Assembly (NCBI GenBank): GCA_036346255.1 | Contig: CM070633.1 | Span: 10,664,001-10,728,000 of the forward strand | Source: Ampelocalamus luodianensis | Lineage: Eukaryota > Streptophyta > Magnoliopsida > Poales > Poaceae | DNA: 64,000 bases | Direction of reading: 5' to 3' | Shown here: one piece after another, positions 45,113 to 57,101 of the stretch | How positions within the stretch are numbered: position 1 is the stretch's first letter | Layout: each line of letters begins with the position of its first letter | Made by a program: the position numbers and the translations under genes | The notes under the pieces: model-generated | The model's input: only the letters and a program-made list of their open reading frames with translations | Databases searched by the model: none | Told to the model about the DNA's origin: nothing

Positions 45113-48100
45113 TGTAACAGCCCTGACTTAGGGTTTGTATTTCAAATGTAAAATTTTGAGGAGAAATAAAAACTTTTGTTGTCTCATCAAATCATTTGGA
45201 AGTTTTCCAAATTTTCCCTAGCAATTTCCATTTTCTAGAATTAAATTCTTGTGAATGGAAATTGTTGTCAGCAAATTCTTAGCTTTCAAACTTGTGATCA
45301 TCCTCTGAAATTATTTTTCCTATCATCTTGATCATCCTATCTACCTTCCTGAATTATTTCACAGTTTTTAGATTTTAGTTGCTATTTCAAATGCCCAAGT
45401 CAAACTAGTTTAGAAATCTGGTCAAACCCTTAGGCAGCAGCTTGTGAATTTTCTTGGGAGAAATCTAATGCATGAAAATTCCTGGAAATTTACACAAAGA
45501 TGTCCTCTGTCCCAGGAAGATACCATAAAAATTTCGAAATTTTTGGAGCTCTGGAACTACCTCTAAAAATTCCTCAAACCTTCTCTGTCTTTTAAAACAA
45601 ATTCTGAAAACACTGTTCCTCGGGCCCGAACCCAACTCAGGCTCGAGTCCGACCCGCACCACTTGACTCGGTCGCACCGCCTAGTTGCACCGTGCGAGCC
45701 CGATGGTCGTCCACCGTCCGATGAAGATCGAGCGGTCCACGTTGCTTGTCTCGTCGACTGTCCGAATGCATACATCGATCTCACCGTCCGTTTTAGATCC
45801 AACGGTCGGTGTGATCTCGATCAAGTCAAACCATTCCAGCATGTCTTGCACGGACCCGTCTCGAGCCGTTTGCCACCGTCGGCGTGTGGGCCCCACCTGT
45901 CAGGTTCTTCCTCGCCGACTCCGCTGCCTACCGGAGCTCGCTGGCGATCGCGCATGCGTGCCACGCAGCTCGTCGCTGCCACGCCGGGGACGCGTGTCTG
46001 CCTCCGGAGAATCGCCAGGAGCTCACCTATCTCTTTAGGTCACCCATTCGACCTCGCGTGCATTCTCGTGCTTTCTCCGCCCGCTTCTTTGTCTCGGCCG
46101 GAGCTGAAGTCGAAGGTAGCGCCGCCGTATTAGCGCCGCCCTTGAGCCAGCGACCGCACCACCGTGATCCACGCTCGACGCCGCCTCCATTTTGCCCAAC
46201 CCGGTCCTGAGTCGATGAATCACCGTGGGTGATCGTCGTCTCGCCTCCGGCGATCTCGGTCTGTGAGCTCGTTTGCGATCGGTGAGTTTCTAGCCGTCAC
46301 CTAGTCCCTTAGGATCGCATCGATGCGAGTCTAACGGTGACTTCACTTTCATCTTTGGTGCATCGTTGCGGGCGTGCGACCAATTCTTCTCCAAGATCGG
46401 TTTTCCGCCGCCGTGGAAATTCCGGCCACCTCGGACCTTCTTCGTCGGCGTTATCGTGTGCTTCTTGATCCTGGTGTTGAGGCGAAGCTTAAGCACACCT
46501 TCCGGAGTCTTCTAGAAGTCCGTATCGTCTTCTCCGTGCGAGCCGTGTCTTCTTCTCCGCCTCCGTTCGCCGCCACCGCCGCGGCATCCCGTGGTCGCGT
46601 CACCGCCATCGTGTTCGCAAGATCTTCGTGAACCTGTAGGTATCACTCACTCGCCCAGAAACTCTTTGGTTTGCTTGATCAGCTGCGCGGCCGCGCCGCC
46701 GTCCCCGTGCGTGCCGGTGAGCCGCCGGCGGAGTTTAGTTATCGCTAAACTTTGTTTAGTTAGGTCAGCGACTTGTGGGCCTCTCAGTTGTCGCGTTTAG
46801 AGAATCTTTAATCCACCGGTATTTGTTCTCTCGAGTCACGCCATGTGGGTCCATCTTTGTCGATTAGGGTTGTGTAGCTCGGTTATGCGTTTTCTCTGTC
46901 GGTGGCGTATTTCTCGTGAGAGTATATTAGTTTTGCACTTTGATAAGTCAAAGACGTATTCTTAGAGTACGCCGACGTCACCGTTGGTATTCTTTGGGTC
47001 AAGTTTGACCTAGTCGCCGTTTCGCGTGGTCCGCTGTCGGTGTCTAGGGCTAGTTGGTGTGGGTAGAAAAAGGATTAAATGCTTTAGTATTTACGTAATG
47101 TGTTTTTTGTTGTCTTTGTTAATTCATTTAAACTTAGAAAATTAGTAACTAGTTCAATTTTTCTCCAAATCACTTGAAACCAGTTCTGTTAATTTTAATT
47201 TTAAATGTAATATTTACCAAAATTAGATTCAACCATGTTTCTGTTAGCTAGAATCTGGTTATTGAATAATTGGTGTATTATGTACTTTCCAATTTAGAAA
47301 ATTCCTATCTTTCTCAATAATTGTCCAAATCTAATGAATCCAATTTTGTAAATTTTCATTTTTAGTGTACTATTTATTAGAATAGATTTTAGATACTGTT
47401 TCTGTTCATGAAAAATTTGTTAAGCATTTAACTAGTGTTTTGATGTGTTTTTAGCTTAGAAAATTCATAGAAAATTCTTAATAACTTAAAATGATTTGTT
47501 CTCTGTTTCTAAAATTTTGTTATATATTGCTTAGGTTGCTGTGTGAGTTTGGTATGTTTTGTTGTTGTTATATGTTTGAGTTTGGTCGGTGTTATTCGTT
47601 CTTATTCGCTGTTTTGTTCAATCGTTAGGCTTCGATATTTGCGGTAACCCTGAGAACGACCCTCCGCAACAAATTGAGCAACAGCAGTCCGGGCAAGCGT
47701 TTGATCATTTTATCCCAGTATTTTAAAGTCTAATATTTTGTTTCAACTGTATGTATGCATCGCTTATTTTGTGTTAAATTGGTTAGTTAAACCTTTAGAT
47801 GCATAATCTGTAGGTAAATATTTGTCCTCTACTACCGAGCCTAGGTTATTTCTTTGTGATTAGAGTTATTGGATGAACTCGTCACTTAGTAGATTACGAG
47901 TTCAGTTGCTTAGCCATGCTTAGCTACCGGTAGTTTTGGCGATCATCGACTTAGTCGATGATCTTGATCTATAAAATTATTATGTTCTTATATTCCATTT
48001 CGTGCTATGTTAATTGCAAAACAAAACCGAAAACAAAAATGATTTAGGCGCGCACTGTGGTAAGATTGGTGTGATACATTTGGGTGTGATGGAAAGGTGC

Positions 48101-49262
48101 CCGGTCAATTAAGGACCGAACATCTTGTGAGTTCTGTTATCCAGCATTTCGGCGTGCTAACCACACTAGAGGGTATGGGACCTCTCTTGACCTAGTACTT
48201 TGGCGTGTATTGGCTCCGGTCGCAGGAGGTCGCGGGAGGATGGAGGTGGGAGCATGGTAGTTGTCAAAAGCTTTATCTGAGTGGGTAGTTGTCTTTTGGC
48301 TTTACCATGTAAGCGTATGGATTTCTATCCATACGAGCGGCTCGTAGTTAATACACAATATTGGAAAAAGTCTCGTAGGACTTAGTGTTTGCGTGCCTTC
48401 GGAAGTGTGCTTTGGCTTAAAGGCGATGCAAGTGTGGGTGCGATGGTACACCTGCGCAGGTTAAAACTATTCGAATAGCCTCGTCCTAGGTGATGGACAC
48501 GCTTGGGTAAGCTTATCAAGAGTTAGACTACAACCTTTTAAATTAAAACTTGCGAGGTGGTACGAACACTGGGATTCGTGCTATATTGTGGTGACTATTG
48601 GGATAGTCACTTCTAGGTGGTTACTTGTATCTATCTTTATTTATGATTATTTCAACAAGAAAATGAATTGCAAACTTGCCTTTAAAGCGTATTACATTAT
48701 TGCAAATAAAGTTGGCTTTATGCAAATGAAACATATGACCTCCACGGATAAGCTGCATGTAGCATATGAGCAGTGCGCTAGTTCACACGTCGAGCTCTTG
48801 CGGTACAAAGACAATCTTTGTACTCGGTGCTTTGCTTAATGTTTTTGTTGCAGAGGAAGAAGGTGAGCCCCAAGGGCCTCACTACGTGAGCTATGTTGCC
48901 GTTTCGTGGACGACTAGACTTGGCGGTCCGGTCAGATGCCTTGTGGGTTGAAGGCACACTGATTGACTTTGTTTATAGCCATCTTATGGCACTTTTGCTT
49001 CCGCTGTCGTTCTTGTTTATTTTTGTATCTTGTGGCACATCGCCTTTGTGCGTAATAACTCTCCTATTTGTTTATCTTCCGTTTGGTAGTGTGGTGTTTG
49101 GACTCTATGTTTGGAATGAAGTTGATGTCTAATTTTGTAACAGGGTGTGTATACTGCTTTCTGGGAAGTATACATATCTCGAGGATCAATTTATTTGATT
49201 TGTGATGCTAGGACCAGGTGGTTGGTTAAGCATTACAAGCCGAATAAATTGGGGTCCTCACA
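45113..49262 (+). repeat. 4.15-kb solo LTR of a gypsy-type element
   Basis: Runs TGTAACAGCCCTGACTTAGG to GGGGTCCTCACA and is flanked by a perfect 5-bp duplication ACAGG (45108-45112 and 49263-49267). The interior has a GC-rich leader-like block (45600-46800) and AT-rich blocks, but no protease, RT or integrase. The phrase AAACTATTCGAATAG near 48465 also occurs, inverted, near 41598 in family A, so the LTRs are distantly related. Clean duplication with a single LTR is the mark of LTR-LTR recombination. Confidence 0.8.
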
Positions 49263-49689
49263 ACAGGGACAGCAAGGGCCTCACCGGTGATGAGTGTAAT
49301 ATCCCGCCTAATTAAATGAGTAATTAGCGAATTATAAACTGAGTTAACACCCTGAAATTAGGATAATTAAAGGAAAAGAAAATGGGCCATCGGCCCATGG
49401 CCCAAGGGGGGCTGGCAACCCACATAAGGAGAGGGGGAGCCGGCCAAAACCCTAGCCGCCCCCAAACTCCCTTGCACGTCCCTGCCTCCCCTGCCGCCCT
49501 TGTGCAGCACCAGCTAGCCACCTCCTGCTCCTTGTGTCGCCTACTCCTAGCTCCCAGCGTCGCTGCCCAGCCCCTGCTTGCTCTCTGCCCAGCGCCGAGC
49601 CGCCACCCTGGCCGCTGCTCCCTCTGCCACGCCAGCCGCTGCCGATCTCCTACGCTGCATGCATGCAACTACTTCTGTTAGTTAGTTCT

Positions 49690-50770
49690 TGCGCTTCTTG
49701 TTTTACATAGGTTCATGACCATTGGAACAGTGAGGTGGAAAGAGATAGAGAGAGAGAGGGTGCTACATGTATTTGAGGGTGTTGCAGCTAGGATCCTCTG
49801 TGGTGCTCTGCAAGGGGGATATCCAGAGCAAGAAGGGTGGAAGAAAAGAGAAGAAGGAAAGAAGGGTGATACGGGGTGCCTCATCTTCTTGATGTAGGAT
49901 CAAGATAACTCGAGTAGCCTAACGAATTGCATGAAGCCAATGCGCTGCCAATGCAATAACCTGCAACACATAAACTCACCCAACCACACGCTTAGATGTT
50001 GAATATCCACAAGACCACCAAGTGGATGCAATGCTCTCCCAATCTGCAAGGACCAGTAAGGACAATGATGAAGAACACCCAATTCCTCCCTCTAGGTTTC
50101 GGTTGAAATAGCTAACCTAGGAGAAGAACAAGTGCCAAAAAAGTAATCTATTATTTGTTGAATCAATGTGGTCTACCCTCAAAATTCACGAATACATGAG
50201 TATATATGACCCCTAGGGTCGGCCACAAGGTATCTAAACCGACTCCAACTCATCCCTACATGTATTAGACTCAAACTCACAAAAAAGGAAACCTAAATTT
50301 ATAGCTATCACATTATTTCAGTCATAGCAAACGATCTATGATGTTTCTAAAGCTGGGGCCTTACCCATTGCGTGGGCCTTGAAATAAGCTTTCCAACAAG
50401 CACAAGAACACCCGAATCGGACTCCATTTGTGAAAGTTATGGCCTTTTTATTACGAGCCTATTGGGTTATCCCAAACCGAATCCAAATTGAGTTACGAGT
50501 TGATTTCGAGTTTAAATTCTGTTGGACTTGTGGGAGGTCTGAATTGGACTTGGAAATCTTATCCAAAACCTGGGCTTTGGATTCTTGAGCTTCTCCCCTT
50601 TTGCTCTTCCACCGCATGGGCCTTCCCCTCCTCTGCTGCTTAGCCTTTTGTCCTTGGTTCTTGGCTTCATGGACCTTCTCTCCTAGGCCAGCCTCTTTCT
50701 CCTCCCACTAGCCTGCACTATTTTTGGGACATCCATAATACCTACACTCCCACAAGCAAAGTCGTCGTCG
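49690..50770. mobile_element. Unclassified insertion inside the LTR-like block
   Basis: Sequence style changes here: promoter- or UTR-like text with AGGATCAAGATAACTCGAG, and a block of G/T-rich phrases around 50340-50750 ending near ACCTACACTCCCACAAG. It looks like an LTR read backwards, but I could not pair its ends or find a duplication. Confidence 0.3.
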
Positions 50771-51869
50771 CATTCTTTCAAACGTAGTATAGTTATGAAC
50801 CTTAAGTTTAGCTTTAACCTTGTGATAGTGTTTTGAATCTTCATTTCAAACAAAGTATAATCATGAACCTTAGGGCAGAACGTTGCAGGAACAAATAGGG
50901 GTATTTAGACTCAGTATTAGAGTTCAGTCTAATTAGAGAAAAGTTAAGTTTTCAAGTTAGCTTTCCAGGAAGGAATAGATCATTAAAAACGAAGTTGCGA
51001 GCGAAAATATATAGCCTCTAGAAGGTTGTTGTCCAGAGTCCGGGAGGAATTGGTGGCTCGTATTAATTTGTAGATTTAAAAATAGAAAATATAATAATTT
51101 GGGGGTTTTGGTATGCTTAAAAAGGGTAGGTAATTTCTTAAGAATTCCAGAGAGTCCAAGATCATGATTTTTAGACGAGTAGAACAAAAGTTATGAATTT
51201 TGGGAAACTGCAGCCCAAAATCGGGTTACTGCTGGACGTAGTCGTGGAAAATCATTACTTTGACTGGGTTAATGGCAAATGAAATTTTGAGCATAACTAA
51301 GAAGTGGTAGCTAATTCTCTATAGTTTTTGAAATGTCATAGTTCAATATATTTGCGTGTGTGGATTAAAAGTTCTGAAAATATAAAGTCTGCTAACCAGA
51401 AGATGACAGATCTATCTTCTGAGTTAAAAATAGGGATTTAGATGATTTAATCTGAACTTTTGATTACCTAAGAAGTTGTAGGAAATCTTGTATAGATTCT
51501 ATAAATAGTACGGTTTACCATATTACGATGTAGGAGTTGAAAGTTACGACAATTTTAGTACCGAGACAGCAGAGGAGTCTGTCTGGTAAAGGGGAAAAGT
51601 TGTGGAATTAGGAAGCGCGTAGGAGCATTGTCGATTACGTGTTGTTTGTGTTGTTGTAGCTTGTATTGAGTTTGGGTGTTTGCTGTAGGTGGAGTAGCTT
51701 CGGGATTGTTATCATCTTTAAATCATCCCGGTCGTCGCAACTAGAAAGGCAAATGCATGATAGAATGGTATTTGAGTGTTTGAAATTATTTTTTGGTTAA
51801 GTGAATACTTGTCGTGATTATTCATATGAATTATGCTCGTTTCACATTTCTTACATGCTTTTGATAACT

Positions 51870-51918
51870 TGATGATGATGATGATGGTTATTATTATTAT
51901 TATTATTATTCTTATTAT
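51870..51918. repeat. Microsatellite (GAT)n then (TTA)n
   Basis: GATGATGATGATGATGG is followed by about eight TTA units. Confidence 0.9.
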
Positions 51919-52661
51919 GGAAGAATGATGATTATATTGATTGCTAGTGAAGAAAGATAATAATTATTGCATTGCATATTGAGCATTCATGATGGAAACA
52001 TGTGATCCACGGGAGTGGAGTGATGTTTCTATATGTGAGATATGGGCAATGAGGTCCCCGTATGAAAAAGGACGGACAATTGGTCCCCACATTAAAGAAT
52101 ACATGCATAAGTGAACACTGATGGGTGTTACACTCCGCTATACTGGTATAAGCAAAAAATGAGTTGAGACATGAGCATGCGCATTGCATTGCATTAATGA
52201 AAAGTAAAAAGTTATTTGAGATATTGAGACATGTGAATGGAAACTGACGAAATTGATTATGAGAAACTGACATAATGATAAGTGGGAATGGAATATCATT
52301 AAGATGACGTCTCGTTTATTATTCTGCTTTGTACTTCCTTTGTCGTGGACTCCCCTTTGCTCTACTGTTGTTTTTAGGTGATCATTGACGACGCTTCACT
52401 TGTGAAGGGATAGCACTTGGAACACTACTCACACTCAATTACTTGATCACTTGCCATGAGAAAACTTTACATTAGCGTGATGTTTTATTCTTTTAGGACA
52501 TGATAGTCATTGAATAATTCTAGATGGTTGATTGGAACTCGTTTATTCATTCGATAGTCTCCATTTGATTTGTTTTGCTTAAGTCTTGAACTATTATTCT
52601 GCATTACTACCTAGAATTTAAATATCTGTGCTCGCCATGTTGTTATTCATATGTTATTGTT

Positions 52662-53946
52662 GTTGGAGATATGCCCTAGAGGCAATCATATTGATGATGA
52701 TATTTCATTGTATCCATGATTTAATAAATGTTCCTTGAATATTGCCTTTGTGTTGATTAACAAGTATGTGACTTGTTTGTGAAACTCTTTACTTGTATGG
52801 TTATTCTAAAGTTGTCCCTAGTCGGAGTTCATGTGAGGACACACGTGAATGATGGATTAGCACATGTATCGGTTGATGACCATGTTTCACAGGTCATAGA
52901 CATGGAGATGTCAAACCAATAATGTGGACACATGTTTAGAACATGGGGTTGGACCGACCCAACATGAGACATAGTAATTATTCTTATGGTTCTCTCTACA
53001 CAATGTGTACGCCTTGTCCTTAGACACGAGATTGTCGTATGTACTTGAGATGTGAATCGACCTACTTAGGGGCTATCAAACGCTACTCCGTGAATCGGGT
53101 AGTTATAAAGGTAGCTTCGGGTTTGTCATGAAGCATCTTTGCGAGGCATGGTCGGTCGAGATGGGATTTGCCCTCTCTACAGAGAGATATCTCTCGGGCC
53201 TCGAGTGATCGGATCCGAAATGCATGGCCATGCTACTTAAGGTTAAGAGTTAACCTAGTAAGGGATTCGGATCACAGGATCGAGAAAGAGTGGTCGACTT
53301 GGAGCTCGATTGAATATCGTGAGGCAAAGGGATTGACATGTACATAACGTTGTGATGGTTCGTCCGATATGATCTTTACGTATGTTTAGGAGTTGCACGT
53401 CTTGCTAGAGGCGCTACCAACTATTGACCAAGTATGTGTACTCGCGTCATGTCTAAACATATGTGAACCATAGGTCACACACTTAAGGGTGAAGCCTAAT
53501 TCGGATTGGATCTAAATTAGATCGGGATTGAGTCCTAATGGGCCTCTATTCGTAGAAGCCCATTATAAGGACGTCTATAAAAGGAGGGCGGGGCGCGTGG
53601 TTGAGTGTTGAGTTTTTCGTGACATCCTCAAACCACGCCGCCACCCTCCCACGCCCTAGTCGCCGCGCGGATCTAGTAGTCCGGCGTGCGTCGCTTCCTC
53701 CCGTACGTGTGGATACCTTTGGAGGCGCTGCATCTGTGGCGTTGGGACGAACCGCAAGAAAGGAGCTGTACGTGGGACGCCGCGACGAGGACGAGGAACT
53801 GAGTACGACTACACTGCCCCGACGTGCTGCATCAACTTCCGCACCTGCGCGTCTAGTGGTAAGACCGTGATCTATAACTGCAGTGATCTTGGTTTACGGG
53901 TAGAATTTTTTAATTTGCGCTAGTGTAGCCTACCTGTTTCCCAACA
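52662..53946 (+). repeat. Copia solo LTR (1,285 bp)
   Basis: Runs TGTTGGAGATATGCCCTAGA to CTGTTTCCCAACA with a perfect 5-bp duplication ATTGT (52657-52661 and 53947-53951). The start is a well-known grass Copia LTR motif. There is no primer-binding site or coding region. A TATA-like TCTATAAAAGG lies near 53573 with a GC-rich transcribed-leader-like part after it. Confidence 0.9.
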
Positions 53947-54930
53947 ATTGTGACCCGTGGATGGGTTTTAATATTGAATTGTTTACTTGAATTTTATTGC
54001 TAATTGAGGTAAAATTTATTGTTAGGGTAGTTTAGTAGGATTTTGGGCTCAGTGTTGGGCTGAGGTATTACAACAAGATCGAGGATGGAGGCGGTGGCGG
54101 AATTGGGGAGGACGAGGGCGGCGACGACTCGGCGAGGCTCCAGGGACGAAGAGGTGTGTACCACGTAGAACATGACGAGGCGGATCCAAAGGTAGCGACG
54201 GCACGGACGGAGGAGAAACAACAGTGAAGGAATCAGCAACGAGGCATGTGCGGCAGAGGTGGCTTCTTCGACGAAATCTGACACAATGAGGACAAGATTG
54301 GTGGTGGCACTTTGGGGTTTCGAGAGAGGCGGACACGACAAAGATTTTGATGCGACGGCTGCACTTTTAAAGTGTCGAAACGGGAGAATCCGTGTGGAGG
54401 ACGATGACAGCATTATGACCGGCGCAAACACGAGCAAGAAATAGGAGTTAGAAGGAAGGATGTGATGTGGCAACTGACACGACAGGCCCACAGGTCAGAG
54501 AGAGGAGGCGCTGGCGCTTGATTGGGCTGGCGTGTGGGAGAAAAGAAGAAGTGGGCCAAGGCGACTAGGCCAAAAAATAAAATGGGAATGGGTTAGAGGA
54601 AAAAAGCAAAAATCCTGGGAGAAAAAGGAATTCAACCCAAAAGGAAAATCCGGAAAAAGGAATTTCCAAATTTTTGAAATTAGATTAAATAAGATCAAGC
54701 TCAAAAAAATAGCAAATAAACTCCAAAAATCCCTTACAAATTTTAGAAAATACTCTAGAACTCAAGGAACCCAAATAAAATAGTTCTGAATTTGATTGAG
54801 GTTTAGATTATTCACATTAAATGATTTTTATTTCTAAAAATTCAAATTAAGCTTCGACTTAACCAAGAAAATTGAAATGGTTATTTTTATTTTAAAAGGC
54901 TTAAAAACACTCCAAATTTAGGATGTTACA

Positions 54931-57101
54931 AAAAAGAATAGGGAATGACACACCTTTCCCATTAAAACCATGGAGAAGCACCAGATCGGAGGGAGAGAGC
55001 CTCCCAGTCGCACGCCCGTGGCCTTTGTCATGGTGTTGCCCCTGCCCTCCTGGAGCGCTCTTGCCTTTGGCCACCTCCACTCACCACTACACCTTTGGGC
55101 TCTACCCGTGCTCCCTCGTTGGGATGCTGATGTCACCACCGCATCGCTAGTGCTAGGAGCAGGCCCAAGCACGACGCGACCACGCAGCAGCAGCGGACAA
55201 TGAAGGACAGCGGTGCCAGCGTGCAAGCGTGAGGGAGGCAGCGTGGGTCTTGCGGAGAAGGCGAGGACCTCGCAGCCAGTAACATCCCAAAATTTTGTTA
55301 TCTCTACTACACTCTTCTGCGTCCGTTAGATCTACAAGCGGACCACCGACGGCCAGATCTCATTATGCGACAAACAACCCTATCCTCTCACCTTCCACAC
55401 TCCGCCCACCTCCCACGCACGCACCGCCCTCCATCCCTCTCCTCTCTCACTCTCCCTCGCTACCCCACCTCTCTCTCCTCTCCTATCTCTCACCTGAGCG
55501 GTGCGCCGACTGGCCAGTTCTCTCCTCTCCGTCCTTCTCCTCACTCGCGGCCCCCTCTCGACCTCTCCCCTTCCCTCAACTCAGGGAAAGCCAGATACGA
55601 TTTAGCGAGCTTGGGGAAGATTGGATCCGACGTCGGTGAGCTTGGGGATAGCCGGATCCAGTGTCGATGAGCTCAGCGAATTCATACCCGCCGCTAGTGT
55701 GCTTGAGGATGGAACTGGAGCCGGTGCGGGTTCATCGCTGCCCCGCTTTTCTTCCTTCGCCCTACCACCGAATCACGATGTCGCGCTCTGACACCACCCC
55801 ACATCACATCTCTGTTGCCCTATATTTGCATTGCCGCAACGTAGAGGATGAGGATGGGGAAGCGCTGCATGTCGTCGAATACACGATGGTTGCAGTCAAC
55901 GAGGCGGTTGTAGTCAATGAAGTGTGTGTGTTCTGGCAGTTTCCTCCTTCAATTATACAAAAAAATGAATCAGGTAAATTCTTCGCTATGCTCCCCTCTT
56001 TCTTTCCCTCTGTTTGTAATCTCCATGCTTGCATCTTTTTCCTTCTTTTGACCACTATATCAATTAGGTGGATTGGGTTGGAGGTCAGGTGGTCATGAGA
56101 TAGAAGGGATACGACACATCATGCGAGCAGCAAGGTCAGTCCTCACGATATTTGAAGGGTATGGTTGGATTTTTGTGGTATCCTCTACTGATCATGGTTG
56201 GGTTTTTGTGGAAATGTTAGAGGTCAGAACCAGATATATATGCAATATAACAAAAGAACTCAGGTGCAAAAATATAGTTTTGTTGCGACAAATAGAATTT
56301 ATTCAGTACTGGTTGTGTTGGGTATGAGTGAGTAGCGATGCTTATCCTGTTGTTTATCTTTTAATTCTGTAAATAGTATGTGATTTGTGATAGTTCTATC
56401 GCAACTCTAGATTATTATTCATCTTGACATTCTGCATGGTCTAGTAGGTATTCCTTAATTTTGTGTCTTGGCATTATAGGGATTGATGATAGTTGATCTA
56501 AATGATATGACCTGATTTTTATGATTTCTTCTTGTTTCTTTTCAAGTTTGTCGTGAGGACTGAGCTTTGCCTCATTCGGATTCAGAACTATGCAAAAGTT
56601 AGTACAAGTTCGAGTAAATTTGTGGAAGCTATGTTCTTTTAACATTGTATGAATTGTAACTAAGTTTATTTCATTGGTGCATGCAAAAAAAAACCTCTAT
56701 CCCCCATTAGTTTCAGTAGAAGTTCTGGAGTAGCATTCCTATAATTTTGGTTATGTAGCTTCTGCTTTTCATAATCACCATAAAAAAGTCACTACAACTT
56801 ATTTTCATGTCACTTTGCTGAAATTGCAAAATAATAATAATAGCAAAGTGGCTTAGGCTTGCATAATAAATATGTGGAACAATAGTACCTAGCGAAAAAG
56901 GCAAACATGGTAATGTAGTAGGTAACCTAAAGTAATCCACATAGATGGCTAATGATATGTCCAATTGGCTTGGCAAAATATTTTCTCTGTTATAGGAATG
57001 TTCTTCACATTCTTTATTTTTGTTGTTAGATTTTCTTGTATCGGTGATATGTCCTTTCGAATCATGTGGATCTTTATAGAATTTGTAAATTGCATGGTTT
57101 A
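54931..57101. other. Intergenic DNA without recognised gene
   Basis: GC-rich 54.95-55.75 kb with short open frames on both strands and no domain. AGTAACATCCCAAAATTTTG at about 55279 resembles another gypsy-type LTR start, but no end was found. 55.75-57.1 kb is AT-rich; TAGGTGGATTGGGTTGG and nearby text suggest nothing specific. Confidence 0.4.

Larger units (their letters stand above)
49295..54071 (+). repeat. LTR-like block (TGTAATATCCCGCC … GGTATTACA), interrupted
   Basis: Begins TGTAATATCCCGCC and appears to end GGGCTGAGGTATTACA, with plausible inverted TGTAATA/TATTACA tips. Flanks (ATGAG and ACAAG) do not match, so the boundaries or history are uncertain. It contains a foreign-looking insert at about 49690-50770 and the Copia solo LTR at 52662. 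A (GAT)n/(TTA)n microsatellite lies at 51870-51918. Confidence 0.4.
39533..54930 (-). repeat. Large gypsy-type LTR (family A), minus strand, split by nested LTRs
   Basis: On the minus strand it begins TGTAACATCCTAAATTTGG (54930) and ends CCAGGTCCCGACA (39533). Flanks are AAAAA on both sides (39528-39532 and 54931-54935), consistent with a 5-bp duplication but low in complexity. After removing nested elements (40927-44127, 45113-49262, 49295-54071) about 3.2 kb remains, the same size as the related LTR inside it. No coding region is present, so it is best read as a solo LTR. Confidence 0.45.

Noticed and set aside
51870..51918. Trinucleotide runs as a possible functional array
   Set aside because: Simple microsatellite inside decayed LTR sequence; no gene context.
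49295..52048. ATGAG at 52049 as a target-duplication partner for the LTR start at 49295
   Set aside because: A CA + 5-bp match over several kb is expected by chance. The TATTACA tip at 54071 fits the LTR start better, although the flanks do not match.
54000..54491. 163-codon minus-strand open frame
   Set aside because: It lies in the transcribed-leader-like part of the outer gypsy-type LTR; no conserved motif.
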